Shown here piece after piece: positions 46,971-57,870 of a DNA stretch of 64,000 nucleotides. This DNA is from Aedes albopictus (Eukaryota; Arthropoda; Insecta; Diptera; Culicidae). Every line of letters starts with the position of its first letter. Position 1 is the first letter of the stretch. Position numbers and translations under genes: made by a program. The DNA lies in contig NC_085137.1 in the NCBI RefSeq assembly GCF_035046485.1, forward strand, positions 445,846,334 through 445,910,333, in the 5' to 3' direction. The notes beneath the pieces were generated by a model. It was not told the DNA's origin and made no database searches. It saw only the letters and a list, made by a program, of their open reading frames with translations.

Positions 46971-47216
46971 CCCCTAATTCATGGTGGTATGCGGCTTTAT
47001 GTTTACCGTGCCTAGCAATGAATTTTTAGGGGGGTCTAATAAAAACCTAATCTCAAACGGAGTTTGTGCAGTACCAGGGCGTCCTCCACAGTATTTTGCC
47101 CTTACTGTGCTAACCGTAGCAATAGCGCAGTGGATATTGTGTTTCTCCGAGACAATCAGCAGTCCTTCTTTAATCTCAAAGGCTGAGTTAGAATTAAAAT
47201 TTTCACCTACCGTCTT

Positions 47217-47472
47217 CCCCCGTTGGTTTGAACGACACCTCATGTAAACGAACGGAGTTCATTTTTAATTTGAACTTCTAGTAACCCTATAGGGGCGTCG
47301 AAAAACACAGTGCTGGTAACATTATTTGCTGTTTTGTTTTGATTCTGCGTTTCGTTTCACCCCGTTCCATGAGTAGAATGACGTTTGAACCATTTTTAGT
47401 TTGAACGATGTGCAGATTTGCGGGGATCAAATTAAAAAGTGTTCAGATTAGATGCGGTCAAACCAACGGGGG
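47217..47472. mobile_element. Small MITE with CCCCCGTTGGTTTGA ends
   Basis: CCCCCGTTGGTTTGAACGA at the left is inverse to TCAAACCAACGGGGG at the right. Inside, a TTTTTAGTTTGAACGATG motif repeats the left subterminal sequence. Exact ends are uncertain. Confidence 0.6.
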
Positions 47473-47569
47473 TAGGCGATATATAGATTCGCATTATATG
47501 CGATTTACACAGTGTAATGTGTACCTATATCCTCGCCTTTGGTGTTTTCCAAACAATACCGATATGATT

Positions 47570-47826
47570 TCTCGCGTTCAGTATCATACGGGCGTATCTA
47601 CAATGATCGATTTCTCTTCATCGATTCTCTCTGTGGATTATTCCGGGAAATACGGCCAATATTCGGATGATCTCTCGGTGCGTTTCGGTGAAGGACGACT
47701 AGGACTAGCATCTAAAACAACAAAAACAACCGAAAATGTTTTGCTGGCCAATTTATTAACCAAAGAGAAAATCGATGAAGAGAAATCGATCATTGTAGAT
47801 ACGCCTGTATGATACTAAGCGCGAGA
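47570..47826. mobile_element. 257-bp MITE with ~60-bp inverted ends, copy 1
   Basis: The ends TCTCGCGYTYAGTATCATAC and their complement continue through GGCGTATCTACAATGATCG and TTTCTCTTCATCGATT. The same element, also 257 bp, is at 50162-50418. The open frame across it is incidental. Confidence 0.88.
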
Positions 47827-48087
47827 TTTTTATTGTTGCTGTTCATTTTTGTGCTAAGATTGCAAAGAGTTTAAACTTGCCTAGTTTGAGTAGTGGCTAT
47901 GGCAGTGCTTGAACAGTGAAGCATTGCGAACGAAGCGAAATTGTTTTTTCTTCAACCGGTGCTTTTTAACTCGAAGCAATAGTTATATGCCTTCATTAGC
48001 TTACATGCTTCTGAAGCAAGTGAGAGCAATAGCAATAAAGTTATGACTGAGATCGGAAAACGATAGTATAGCGGTGAACGTCGATAA

Positions 48088-48239
48088 ATTAAGTCACGTA
48101 AAAATTGTCCATTATCAACTCCCCTCCACCTTATGTCACACTTTTTGTACGATACCTCTGAAATTTTTGCTTGGGTCGTCGCATTTTGCTGATCCCCACC
48201 TCCCCCATCAAAGCGTGACGTAATTTATGGACGTTCCCT
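48088..48239. mobile_element. MITE related to 1436-1592
   Basis: The right end, inverted, reads GGGAACGTCCATAAATTACGTCACGC; the left end is diverged. It has the same C-rich interior as the 1.4-kb copy. Confidence 0.65.
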
Positions 48240-48639
48240 ATGTAGCTCTCGAAATCTTCCTCTTCGCCAGTGTATACGGCAATGAATATACTTACTCCCT
48301 TAGCATACGTTCTTCCGAAGTGGTGGCTGGCGCTGATAACTGATCGTATTTTTCATATTCATGCTGATTCAAGCACTGGGCTATAGTTAAGATAGCTCAC
48401 ACAAATGTCCCAAATGGAGGATAACATGCCTCTGGAGCCGGCCTTCTGATGTAGTGAATCAGACCTAAATCATTTGAATATGAAATAAATAGGTACTGAA
48501 TCACTTGAATTTGAAATAAATAAGACTTGAAACACTTGGATAGGAAGTAAATTAGACCTGGGTCACTTGAATATGAACTGAATCGGTCTTGACTGCACAC
48601 TACCACCTTTTAGCGGTGAACCAAACTGCTTAGTGCTTA

Positions 48640-48960
48640 TCCTTATCATGTCAACGACCTTCTGATCTGAACAACTTTGCCTGATGGGTAGTACGCAGAT
48701 CGCAAGAAATTTCATGGCTTATCTCGTTGCGTGGGAAATTCAGGGAAGGAATCGCTCAAGAAATAAGAAAGCGTCGCTTTATTCCAGATCCTAGTACGGA
48801 GCTGAAACGAAACGTCAAATCAAATGGGGCTTGCTGTGTTAAATTTCTTGAACATTCCGGACACGAAAAAATGATGCACTGAACGAAAATTACTTGAGCG
48901 ATCCGTTTGAAATGCATACCTCGCATGAGACTTGAACTTTTTTATCTTATCGAGATCGCG
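48640..48960. repeat. Dispersed repeat, second copy of the 2.3-kb family
   Basis: GGAAGGAATCGCTCAAGAAAT and ACTTGAGCGATCC recall 2366-2516. The adjoining 48380-48450 carries the GTCCCAAATGGAGGATAACATG-CCTCTGGAGC module seen at 31.8 and 57.4 kb. Confidence 0.45.
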
Positions 48961-49162
48961 AGGTATGGCGCCATTGCCAGTGTTACAAGTTGTGCGGGGA
49001 AAAAGTGAAAGATTTTAAAGTCATGTACCAAAATTCAATATACCCGACAGTTATAGTTAGCCAAAACATGACACAAATAATGACACAAGTATTTACCCCC
49101 TGAGGAAGATGCCCACCAAGCGTCGAAACGTTGGGATAACAACAAACGTCGTTAGTTATTAA

Positions 49163-49278
49163 CCCTAAAAGGGATACCTTCATGGCCTCAGTTTTGTCAC
49201 CTCGCTGAGTGTGTTCCATCAAAGACGAGCTCTGAAAGGCGCCTGGGGTCCAATGGACCCCAGGTATCCCGTTTAGGG
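49163..49278. mobile_element. 116-bp TTAA-flanked MITE
   Basis: CCCTAAAAGGGATACC and, inverted, CCCTAAACGGGATACC are flanked by TTAA at 49159-49162 and 49279-49282. piggyBac-like target. Confidence 0.88.
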
Positions 49279-50161
49279 TTAAAGATTGCGTAGCCGAAAA
49301 ACTTTAAATTAACCCTACAGTCGTTCAATTATCACTTCTTGTCTTCATGATGTAACTTTACCAAAGACTTGAACTTTCTATCTTATCGATATCGCGTGAT
49401 AGAGCTGGCTAAAATGCTTATTTTATATGCTTATTACCGTTACCTAGTGGCAGATTTGCGAACCAAACTGCTTGTCTTTATGCTGTCAATGGCCTTCTGA
49501 ACAACTTTGCTGAAGACTGTATCTTTGCAGATGTCTTTAGTCCAAGAGGCCTACATTTGTAAGGAAACCTTGTGAATCCGGCGTAGAAATGGTAAACTCG
49601 CGTGTCATGCCTCGAGCATGTGTGCTTGTCAATCACGCAAAGTTTGCAACACTAGTCTTTGAACTAACGCCAGAAATGTATGTGCTGTTACAATTGACCT
49701 TTCTGTGGGAAATTGTCTATGGTTCGGTTTAGGTACCGCATGATGAATCATCCCCTAATAACTACCCACAGCAAAACGAGGTTGCTGAACGCTTCAACCA
49801 GATTTTGGTTGCAAAAGGTAAGTTCCATGCTAATAGATTCGAAGGTTCCGAAGAATATGTGGTCGGAAGCGGCCCTAGCTGCTACGTATGTGCTGAATGG
49901 TTGTCATATGATGGTATTAGTCGGAAGCGTAACCAAAGTCGAAAGCGAGTGTGAAACCGGACCTCAGCATGAGAAAGATTGGCGTGCATCCCGGCTTAGC
50001 AGAGGAAGATGTGGATCATGATTGATTACGCCCCGAATGGATACAGACTTTGGGAGAACGTGCCTCTGGAGCCGACCTACTGAACCTGATGGAGCTAGCT
50101 AAGTTCCCTTGGTGATCCTTATCCTATATGAGCCAGAGGGGGAAGCGTGCGATAATCCAAT

Positions 50162-50418
50162 TCTCGCGTTTAGTTTCATACAGGCGTATCTACAATGATC
50201 GATTTCTGTTCATCGATTTTCTCTTCGGATTATTCCGGGAAATACGACCAATAGTCGGATGATCTATCGGTGTATTTCAATGAAGGACGACTAGGATTAA
50301 ATTCTAAAACAACAAAAACATCCAAAATTGATTTGCCGGCCAAGTTATTAACCAAAGAGAAAATCGATGAAGAAAAATCGATCATTGTAGATACACCCGT
50401 ATGATACTGAGCGCGAGA
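50162..50418. mobile_element. 257-bp MITE, copy 2, inside copia
   Basis: Same length and ends as 47570-47826, about 88 percent alike by eye. Flanks AATT on both sides extend the palindrome and may be the target duplication. Confidence 0.88.
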
Positions 50419-50660
50419 ATTGAAGAAGCTCCTCGTGAAGTAGCTGCTGACGACCCGATGAAGTAGCTTTGAAGTAGCTGCTAACGAAATCGATGTTGAA
50501 GATATTTTTGAAGAGCTGGTAGAGGTAGAGGAAGTAACCCCTGGGCCCCTAGAGGAAGTAACCCCTGGGGCGCTTCCTTTCGCAACAGAGCAATGACGTC
50601 TGTCCAAAGTCAACCACTAGGCGCAGCATACGGGAGCGCAGGCTCTCAAGTAAGTAATTA

Positions 50661-50761
50661 CCCAAGTAACATACCACACATGTCACACACAGAAGAGTCA
50701 CGGCGGCACAGGTTTTTGTTGCACAGAAGTTACTGTGACTGTGACAAGTGTGTTACTTGGG
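50661..50761. mobile_element. 101-bp MITE with CCCAAGTAACA ends, inside copia
   Basis: The inverted ends CCCAAGTAACA and inner palindromic GTGAC words resemble 33814-33980. Confidence 0.75.
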
Positions 50762-51035
50762 AAGATTTTCTAACCGGATTCAACGCAAACTCTGCTGTAG
50801 GACTTTACGATAGTTCAGATCCACCTCAATGCTACAATGAGATCGAGAACCGTGACGACCGGGACCATTGGCTGGCGGCGGTGCGTGATGACTGGTGAGC
50901 TGCAACTAATCGAATGTAACCAGGTATGGCGGCTAGTGAGATGTCCTGCAGGATTGAAACCGTTACAACCGAAGTGAGTACTCTGCCGTAAAGAAGATTA
51001 TGACGGAAACCATGTGAGACACAAGGCTAGATTAA

Positions 51036-51128
51036 CCGTTATGTGGCCGGCAAACTTTTTGCTTTTTTCTACACCGTGTATTTTAAATGGGTGCTGGGTA
51101 CCCGGGTACCCTGCCGGCCACATAAGGG
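51036..51128. mobile_element. 93-bp TTAA-flanked MITE, inside copia
   Basis: CCGTTATGTGGCCGGCA and, inverted, CCCTTATGTGGCCGGCA are flanked by TTAA at 51032-51035 and 51129-51132. Confidence 0.88.
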
Positions 51129-52261
51129 TTAAAATGATTCCTCCAGAAGCCCGGGCTTGATTATCATGAAACCTATGCCTCGGTAGCCAAGCTGACGACG
51201 ATTCGAGTGGCTTTAGCTGTTGCGTTGCAGAGAGGAGTGTTCATATACCAGATGGAACAGTGTGCAAGCTACAGAAGTCGCTATAGGGTTTGAAGCAGGT
51301 TCCCAAGTACTGGAACGAGAAGTTGAGATCACAGCATGACTATTGCTTGTACACCCGCGTCGACGAGAGGGAAACGATAGTCATATATGTACGTCGACAA
51401 CTTACTGACCATGGAAACACGAATCAAGACGATTGAAGCTGTGTAGAAGAAGATGTCCCAGTATTTCAAGATGACGGATTGCGGTATGCTCCAACACTTC
51501 CTTGGAATGAAAATCGCCTATGACCAGGAGTTGGCCAATATGAACAGTTCACTTTTGAGAAGCAAGCATCGCAAGCATAGACAAGATTCTGAAGAAGTTT
51601 GAAATGCAAGATTGCAACCAAACAAATACGCCGATGAGAAAGGGCTGCAGATCGTCTACAGTGAAGGAGAAACCATAGAAGAGCCATGCCGTGGAATTTT
51701 AGGCCAATCATTTGTTTCCCACTTGGATATCTGTGACGATACCAGCAGCATCCTGGGCAGTTCAACTGTACGGGAGCACGGTGTCGTGTCAAGCAAGAAG
51801 CATAGGTCAGTGGCTACCTCATCCGGTGATGCTAAATACATAGCCTTAATCGCGGGCGTGGCAGTAGCGATTTGTCTATTCAAACTCTTAGCTTACCTTG
51901 GCGTGAAGATTGCAAAACCTGTGACGATCTATGATGACAACCGTGGCTGCAACGGGATGGCGCAAAATCTCTAGTGCAAATGGGCCAATCATATCGATAT
52001 CAAGCACCACTTTTTTCGTGAACACATCGCATCTTGGTGGAACCTATTCGAACAGATGATCTGTTAACAGACATTTTTGCAAAAGCATTCGACACCGAAG
52101 ATTCGAACATCTACGCCGGAACATTGAACTCGACGATAGAGATGGGGTAAAGAAGTAGGTCGTGGAAAGCTGACGGGCGCCCGTGGAGAAAATTTTCACC
52201 CCATTCTACATTAACCTCTCCTACTGTTCACATGTCAATCCTAATAAATAGTTACTTGCCG

Positions 52262-52515
52262 GGGCCCGTTGCGTAGTGGCTACACGTTCACTTCATAAGT
52301 GGATGGTCATGGGTTCGATCCCAGCCCCGTCACTTGCAATTTTTCGTCAGTTGCTATTCCCCCTGAGAGCAGCTGACACTTGACCCTCTCCCGAGGGTCT
52401 ATCGGACCCGGAAACTTGGATATCGGCTAACGGCAACTCATAATGGACCCCCAATCGGACTGGAAAAGGAACAAGAGCCACACATCAACATCCTTGTGCT
52501 CATCATTCTACTCAT
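52262..52515 (+). mobile_element. tRNA-derived SINE (third type)
   Basis: The head GGGGCCCGTTGCGTAGTGGCTACACG and B box GGGTTCGATCCCA end with CAGCCCCGTCA (52337), followed by a unique body. The 3' end is uncertain. Confidence 0.65.
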
Positions 52516-52616
52516 GGACAGAGTAGAAAAGTGACAAGAAGCGCAACGGCAACCAGTTTGATATAGTACAATTAGAATAGAATACATTTAGGAGCTGTAC
52601 AAAGTGTAAGTACAGC

Positions 52617-52781
52617 TTCCAATTGGGGACTACGAAGGTGATGATTTTGTTTGCGGTTTTATGTGAGAAAGTGAAGGAGGGAAGATTTTTTGCTTTTTTT
52701 TTCACTCATACTCCCATAAGAAACCCCGTAAGAAGGAAGAGTGTTTCCCGGCTCATCAACCTTCGTAGTCCCCAATTGGAA
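52617..52781. mobile_element. Small MITE with TTCCAATTGGGGACTACG ends
   Basis: TTCCAATTGGGGACTACGAA at the left is exactly inverse to the right end. Non-coding interior. Confidence 0.75.
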
Positions 52782-52929
52782 TTGCTCACGCAGTGCCCTA
52801 GTGGTCAAAAGAGCTGTAAATTAGTGATTTAAGAATAAAAAAAAAGAGATACTTGTTTACTGTTCAAGTCAGTGTTATCCATTCAGCCCATCCGCCCCAG
52901 TCCTTCATAGTAGAATACTTTTGAATAAG

Positions 52930-53720
52930 TTTCTGTCCTCTGCGCTCTGTGAAGACCACAAGGGAAACTCATTGTTGGTGGACTTCTGATCTGGCGAAAC
53001 TCAGGAAACAATGTAGAAAGAGTTGGAACAGACGACGTTCGGCTGGATCGATGACTTTTAGGTCGGCTCACAAGGCCTATCAGAAAGCTCTTCGGTCTAC
53101 TGAACGATCCGGCTGGAAAACCTTTGTACAAATGTTTCCAGCTTGAGTAAAGTCAGTCGGTTTAACGAAATCCTTGCGAAACCTAAGGATTACCGAGTGA
53201 ACGAGCTTCAGTTGCACTTTTTCTGATGAGGAAGTTCTAAAATGCTTAACCCTCCAGCGCGCGCGCTGTTGTAAAAAGTACCACAGCACCAAAAAAACCT
53301 CGCTCGTTGTATTCAACGTGCGCGTGGTGCAGTTTTGGTTGCTTGATGACGCGCGTCCTGGAAGGTTAATTAGCACCCGGATGTGTGGATATTACATCTT
53401 CGGATGGACCTGCTACCTTTTCTTGTAAGTCATGACTCTGGTTTCGGATCTTAGTATCGTAATTACTATTAGTACTATTGGAGCAGATGAGATACTATTT
53501 TGCATTGTAGATCATCACATCCGCGATGTTCATCTGGTCAACGTGCCTCTTCATGTGAACCAATATGCCTACCAATCTGGTAAGTCCACTGACTCTCTTA
53601 CACAAGGATGTTTACGATGTCGAGAAAGCATCCACTCTGCTGCTTTCTACAGTGGACCCAACCTTCTGAAGGTAAATGTAGTTTTGATCCATGCTTTTTC
53701 GTTTCAGGTTAAAATTTAAA
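52930..53720 (+). pseudogene. Jockey-like LINE fragment (linker and RT start)
   Basis: TTRETHCWWTSDLAKLRKQC and KAYQKALRSTERSGWK (52955-53120) fit the endonuclease-RT linker of Jockey-group LINEs. DHHIRDVHLVNVPLHVNQYA and YQSGKSTDSL (53510-53600) fit the RT. A TTAA MITE (53250-53365) splits the two. Frames are broken. Confidence 0.75.
53250..53365. mobile_element. 116-bp TTAA-flanked MITE, inside the LINE
   Basis: CCCTCCAGCGCGCGC and, inverted, CCTTCCAGGACGCGCG are flanked by TTAA at 53246-53249 and 53366-53369. Confidence 0.85.
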
Positions 53721-53859
53721 TAGAGAATTTGATCCCAATCACTAGATTATCAACTGGATAATAGCGCTTTTTGTTCTATGCATGAACCCATCTTAAGGGA
53801 TGATAATTATATGACGAGAAAAATATGAATTTGTTGTGTACAATGTGATCAACTTTCAC

Positions 53860-53865
53860 TTTATT
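53860..53865 (-). terminator. Candidate polyadenylation signal for Cbl
   Basis: AATAAA on the minus strand about 1.09 kb past the Cbl stop. If used, the 3' UTR would contain the MITE at 54364-54717. Confidence 0.3.
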
Positions 53866-54363
53866 CTTCGTGTTTATGAAATCGTGATTAGTAGCATATG
53901 ACAAAACAAACGTATTTTGTTACAGAAAAAAAGAAAAGTAAATAACCCGTGCTTGAATTCTATGCTTTGCTCTGGTTTCATCTGTTTGTCATTCCTTTTT
54001 CGTGATCCGCTTGAGTATATTTTCTTTGCTCTAATGATTAGTCTCTACAGAACAGAGTTTTCTTTTTTATATTAAATTCAATTAGCTGCTAGTAAGGAAC
54101 TAAAACAAAGCTTCACTTTTCACAAGATGCTTCTATAGTTGCGCAGTATGTATGCATGTATATACTCGCGTGTGTTTGTGTGTGTGTGTGTTTTCTCTTA
54201 TATCTAGTTATAATCACACACACCAGCTATTTACATTGTCAACATTGAGTGAAGTGTCGCAGAAACTGTTTCTGCTCACTTCCCCGTTTCACTTACTGTG
54301 AACTGCAATTTATTGCTATAGATGATTGTTTTCAACTACTATTTTCTTAGTGTACTAACAACA

Positions 54364-54717
54364 CTACACTGAAAGACGGCTTGCGGTTGAAATTACTATT
54401 CTGAGGGTCAATTTAAATACACAACGCCACTAAATTTGTGCAGACTGATTTTCGTTTCATTTCAAACAGATTAATGTTTTCAATTTTACCATGGACTCGA
54501 TTTACAATTAAAAAAAGTTTCTGTTGGCAACCGGATTCGAAACCAGAACCTTGGGATCACCTGGCTCGCACGCTACCACTCGGCTATCGAACCGGTTGAT
54601 ATGAGAGGAAACAAAACGATCTCAAGAAGCTTTTATGACTCGATGATCACGTTTTACCATGGTAAATTTAAAAACATTTTTATGTTGGTCATTACCACAA
54701 GCCGTCTTCCAGTGTAG
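54364..54717. mobile_element. MITE with CTACACTG-AAGACGGCTTG ends and a tRNA-like insert
   Basis: CTACACTGAAAGACGGCTTG and, inverted, CTACACTGGAAGACGGCTTG form the ends. Between about 54530 and 54600, minus strand, a tRNA-like segment (TAGCCGAGTGGTAGCG as A box, GGTTTCGAATCC as B box) is embedded. Either a MITE that captured a tRNA/SINE head or a composite element. Confidence 0.75.
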
Positions 54718-54952
54718 CACTCTCACCACTTGCTCATCGCCTGACACTACCGCTACCTACGATAGAAAATAAATTAGAATCTCCAAAGAGTCACGCAGCT
54801 CTCGCATCATCTCATCTCCCTAGCAGTCTCTGTCGTTTCTGATGGCCGCTAAGCGACACCTTACTACTGTTACTCTATACACGTGTGTTCAATTTATAGT
54901 TGTAATGTATATTGCATAATGATGGAGGGGCACGGGGACGCTGCGCTGCCTT

Positions 54953-56857
54953 CTAACCCCCTCCGCCGCTTTTGCTCACGAACTCGTGCAGGATGTCGCA
55001 CGCCATCTCGATGTTGTTCCGCGAAATCCCCAGGGCCGTGATGACGTTCTCCTTGGAGTAGCCCTCCTGCATCAGCCGGGCGATGTACTCCAGGTTGATG
55101 TTCTCGTAGGGCACGTTCGTGTTGTTGTTGTTGGCTGCGGCAGCGCCGTGCGCACTGCCGGACGCAGCCATAGCCGCAGCCACGGCGCTGCTGCTCAGGT
55201 GATTGTTGTTGCTCGTTGTGCTGGACCCGTTGCAATCCGTCGCGGAGGTTGCCGAAGAGGTGAGGTTCACGTTCTCGTAGAGGAGCGGGTTGGTGCTGCC
55301 GGATTTGCTGGCGGCTGCGGCGAGGGCTGCTGACAGCTGGGAGGTGGTGATCGACTTGGATGGCGGCTGAGGAGTAACCTTGGCGCTGATGGTGGCGTTG
55401 TTTGCCGGGAGCGATTGGTGTCGCTGGTGCTGTGGGTTTGTGCCTTGGGTGCAGGACTGGGGTTGCTGTTGTTGCTGCTGGTGTCTTGGCTGAGGCTGCG
55501 GTTGTTTCGGAGTGTGATGAGGCTGCGGGTGGATGGGCTGCGCTGGTTGATAGATGGTTACCTCATTGGATAGGATGCCGTTGATGTTGGTGCTGATGGA
55601 GGTCGGTTTGAATTGGTACACGTTGCTGGTACTTGTGAGGACAAGGTTATGATCGTTTTTGTCATCCACCTTGAGGATGATGGGCTGGCGTGCTTCCAGT
55701 GGTCGAGTGTCGATGATTCCGACAATGGTTTCGGCGGGCCCGACGATTACTTTGTCTAGATCCTCTTGGCTAAATGGGTCTGGTTCAGGGGGTTTAGGAG
55801 GAGCAGTTGTGTTACTGCATGGGCAAGGTTCGTGGGGAGTTTGATGCTTTGGGACAGGAGGAGGATTGGCTTTGGGTACGTGGTTATCTATGCGGGTAGC
55901 ACTCGAGAGGTTCTCTGAGCTGCGGCTGAGGTTAAGGCTGGTGGCAATCTGGTTGGACAGGTTGCAAAGACTAGATGCTGAATTGATTTGGTTTTGGGTA
56001 TTGCGGGCTGCCAACAGTTGTGAAGAAGGACATCGAGGATTGGTTGATTTTAGTCTGCTGGAATCGGATGAAGGTGTGGAGGATAGGATACCGGGGGAGG
56101 ATTTTCTCGGGGGTAGAGGAGGAGGTACCGGTTGGTATATTGACTCCATAGAACTAGATGATTGACTTTCTGAGGATAGAGCCTTGCTAAGAGCCCGGTA
56201 CATTAGGTAGCTGCTTGGATTGGTTCCACTAGGTGTCGCCACAGATGAGCTTGCCGGTGCACTTAGTCGGTTTTGTTGCAGTTGCTGCGAGTGTGTGCTG
56301 ACCGACGGAGCGACGTTGGTTTGTGTCTGTGGTAGGAGAGACGAAGATGAGGACTTGTTACATTTGACAAGGTTATGACTGGGGGTCCCGCTAGATCCAC
56401 TGCTACCACCACCACCAGCTGTGCACATATTACTACAGTGACTGTTATTGTTCAATGAAATGTTGGTGTGCGTGACAAGATTTCCGTTGACCGTGTGTGT
56501 GGCGGTAGCGGCCATAGGTGGTGCGGATGCAGCTGCAGCAGCAGCCACCGCTGCTGGCGTCGTCACTAGTGCTGCCATCTGTTGTCCAATAGTGGCACTT
56601 CCGCTACTGCCACCACTACAACTACCAGCGCTGGCAGATGAACTGGATGAGGTTGACGCATAACTGCAACTGCTCGACTGGGACTGAAGGGAGGGGCCGC
56701 CTGCATAAATATCGTTACTAGTTAGCACCGGTGCGGTGGGATTTGGTTGACGTCGGGGCAAACGCGGTGAAGAGTGCGGACTTTGCTTTTCATTGCGTGC
56801 CAGTGTCATACTATTGCTCAGCGCGTGGAGTGACGAGGTGGCTATATTGAAATCGTC
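54953..56857 (-). CDS. Cbl: Cbl-type E3 ubiquitin ligase, last coding exon
   Basis: Cbl proteins ubiquitinate activated receptor tyrosine kinases such as EGFR. Only the C-terminal exon is here: 634 residues, from an acceptor (ACACCTGTAG) at 56858 to the stop at 54953. It is Ser/Gln/Ala-rich and low-complexity, with a proline-rich SH3-binding stretch (PVPPPLPPRKSSP) around residue 245 and more PPPVPK/PPKPPEP motifs. A UBA domain closes it (NLEYIARLMQEGYSKENV, then ALGISRNNIEMACDILHEFV), close to the Cbl UBA signature NIEMA-ILxEF. The kinase-binding and RING exons must lie beyond the window, in higher coordinates. This would be the long isoform. Another UBA protein is possible but less likely. 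Confidence 0.75.
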   Translation of the reverse strand, partial: DDFNIATSSLHALSNSMTLARNEKQSPHSSPRLPRRQPNPTAPVLTSNDIYAGGPSLQSQSSSCSYASTSSSSSASAGSCSGGSSGSATIGQQMAALVTTPAAVAAAAAASAPPMAATATHTVNGNLVTHTNISLNNNSHCSNMCTAGGGGSSGSSGTPSHNLVKCNKSSSSSLLPQTQTNVAPSVSTHSQQLQQNRLSAPASSSVATPSGTNPSSYLMYRALSKALSSESQSSSSMESIYQPVPPPLPPRKSSPGILSSTPSSDSSRLKSTNPRCPSSQLLAARNTQNQINSASSLCNLSNQIATSLNLSRSSENLSSATRIDNHVPKANPPPVPKHQTPHEPCPCSNTTAPPKPPEPDPFSQEDLDKVIVGPAETIVGIIDTRPLEARQPIILKVDDKNDHNLVLTSTSNVYQFKPTSISTNINGILSNEVTIYQPAQPIHPQPHHTPKQPQPQPRHQQQQQQPQSCTQGTNPQHQRHQSLPANNATISAKVTPQPPSKSITTSQLSAALAAAASKSGSTNPLLYENVNLTSSATSATDCNGSSTTSNNNHLSSSAVAAAMAASGSAHGAAAANNNNTNVPYENINLEYIARLMQEGYSKENVITALGISRNNIEMACDILHEFVSKSGGGG

Positions 56858-57360
56858 CTACAGGTGTGCAGTTATTGCAAATGGAAAGAGAAAAAGAAGA
56901 ATACATTTTTACAATGGTGTCACTGATTTACGATATGGATGCATATATTTTCAGATTATCTACCTTCAGGCGAGCGAAACAAAGTCAGGCATGCTGGAAC
57001 AAAACCGTAAAAAAAAAACGAACAAATGAAAATGACCACACTAACATCACAAGCAAAATAATAACTGGACGTCAAACAAAAAACGTGGAATAAACTGAAT
57101 GGCGAAGCTGGATCGATCCAATCGGCACACGAATCTCATAAATCATGCAGAATGATTGTTTTTTTTTACCAGGTTAGCAGTGTACTGTATGAACTGTTGG
57201 TTTTCCCAGCTTCATTTAAACAACTTTAATATTTGAAATACTGGATTCAAATACATAAGTGCACATTTAAATACCAATTGACGTGGAAATAATCAATTAC
57301 CAACTAGCTCGTCATTGCTATTAACGTTACGGCAATTTTTTATGCAGACATAGCTACACA
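56858..57360 (-). other. Cbl intron, nothing recognised
   Basis: AT-rich sequence upstream of the Cbl exon with no ORF or clear repeat. At 57365-57420 lies an inverted copy of the GGCACAAAT-CCTCTGGAGCCGG module. Confidence 0.4.
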
Positions 57361-57597
57361 AACATCAGAAGGCCGGCTCCAGAGGCACGTTATCCTCCAT
57401 TTGGGACATTTGTGCCATCAATTCTTTTTACGGGGTTTTCAATCAACAACTTGAATTTTGACAATAAAAGACTGAAACCCACCAATTGGAATGGTCGTTG
57501 CGTCCTTTTCACAAGTTGGCCTCGATCATCTTTTTTCTAGTTGCGTTTCAATACTGTTGCTGCTGTGCATGATGATATCCCCCATAATCCTGCCCGG

Positions 57598-57870
57598 TTA
57601 TCCTCTCAATAGTAGCTCTAGATGAGTCCTGATTTGATTGACTACAAACGCCCGGCTAGAGGAGGTATGACGCTGAAGCCATTCAATTGCGTTGCGATGC
57701 GCTGGTGCAAAGAAAGCACTAATTTGCATATATTCATTCGGTGTCATTGAAAATTTATCCAACGGAAAATCACTCTGCTTTATGATGCTCGTTACCAACC
57801 ACCATGCGAGAGGGTGGCAACGAGTTTGGTGTTTGCAGAAGTGGGTAACACCCCGTCCTACTTCATAAAT
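57598..57870 (-). CDS. Hypothetical open frame, possibly a gene or element fragment
   Basis: On the minus strand a frame of about 90 codons is open from near 57885 to the stop at 57598, reading VGRGVTHFCKHQTRCHPLAW and ending HLELLLRG. It has an amino-acid mix like real protein (WLQRHTSSSRAFVV), but no family is recognised and there is no good start codon. A TTTCTAG acceptor-like site lies just upstream near 57887. A second frame at 57913-58122 precedes it in another phase, so it may be a broken gene or transposon piece inside the Cbl intron. Confidence 0.25.
   Translation of the reverse strand: MYEVGRGVTHFCKHQTRCHPLAWWLVTSIIKQSDFPLDKFSMTPNEYMQISAFFAPAHRNAIEWLQRHTSSSRAFVVNQIRTHLELLLRG

Larger units (their letters stand above)
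49735..52150 (+). pseudogene. Degraded Ty1/copia pol body with nested MITEs
   Basis: Plus-strand fragments occur in copia order. First comes integrase end (MLIDSKVPKNMWSEAALAA, about 49830-49900), then the acidic linker (50430-50590), NEIENRDDRDHWLAAV (50835-50885), RT block YHETYASVAKLTTIRVALA (51160-51230), RNase H (STVREHGVVSSKKH and SSGDAKYIAL, 51765-51850) and the end (LLTDIFAKAF, 52060-52090). Many stops and frame shifts make it dead. Three unrelated MITEs (50162-50418, 50661-50761, 51036-51128) interrupt it. LTRs are not found. Host-genome relic only. Confidence 0.85.
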
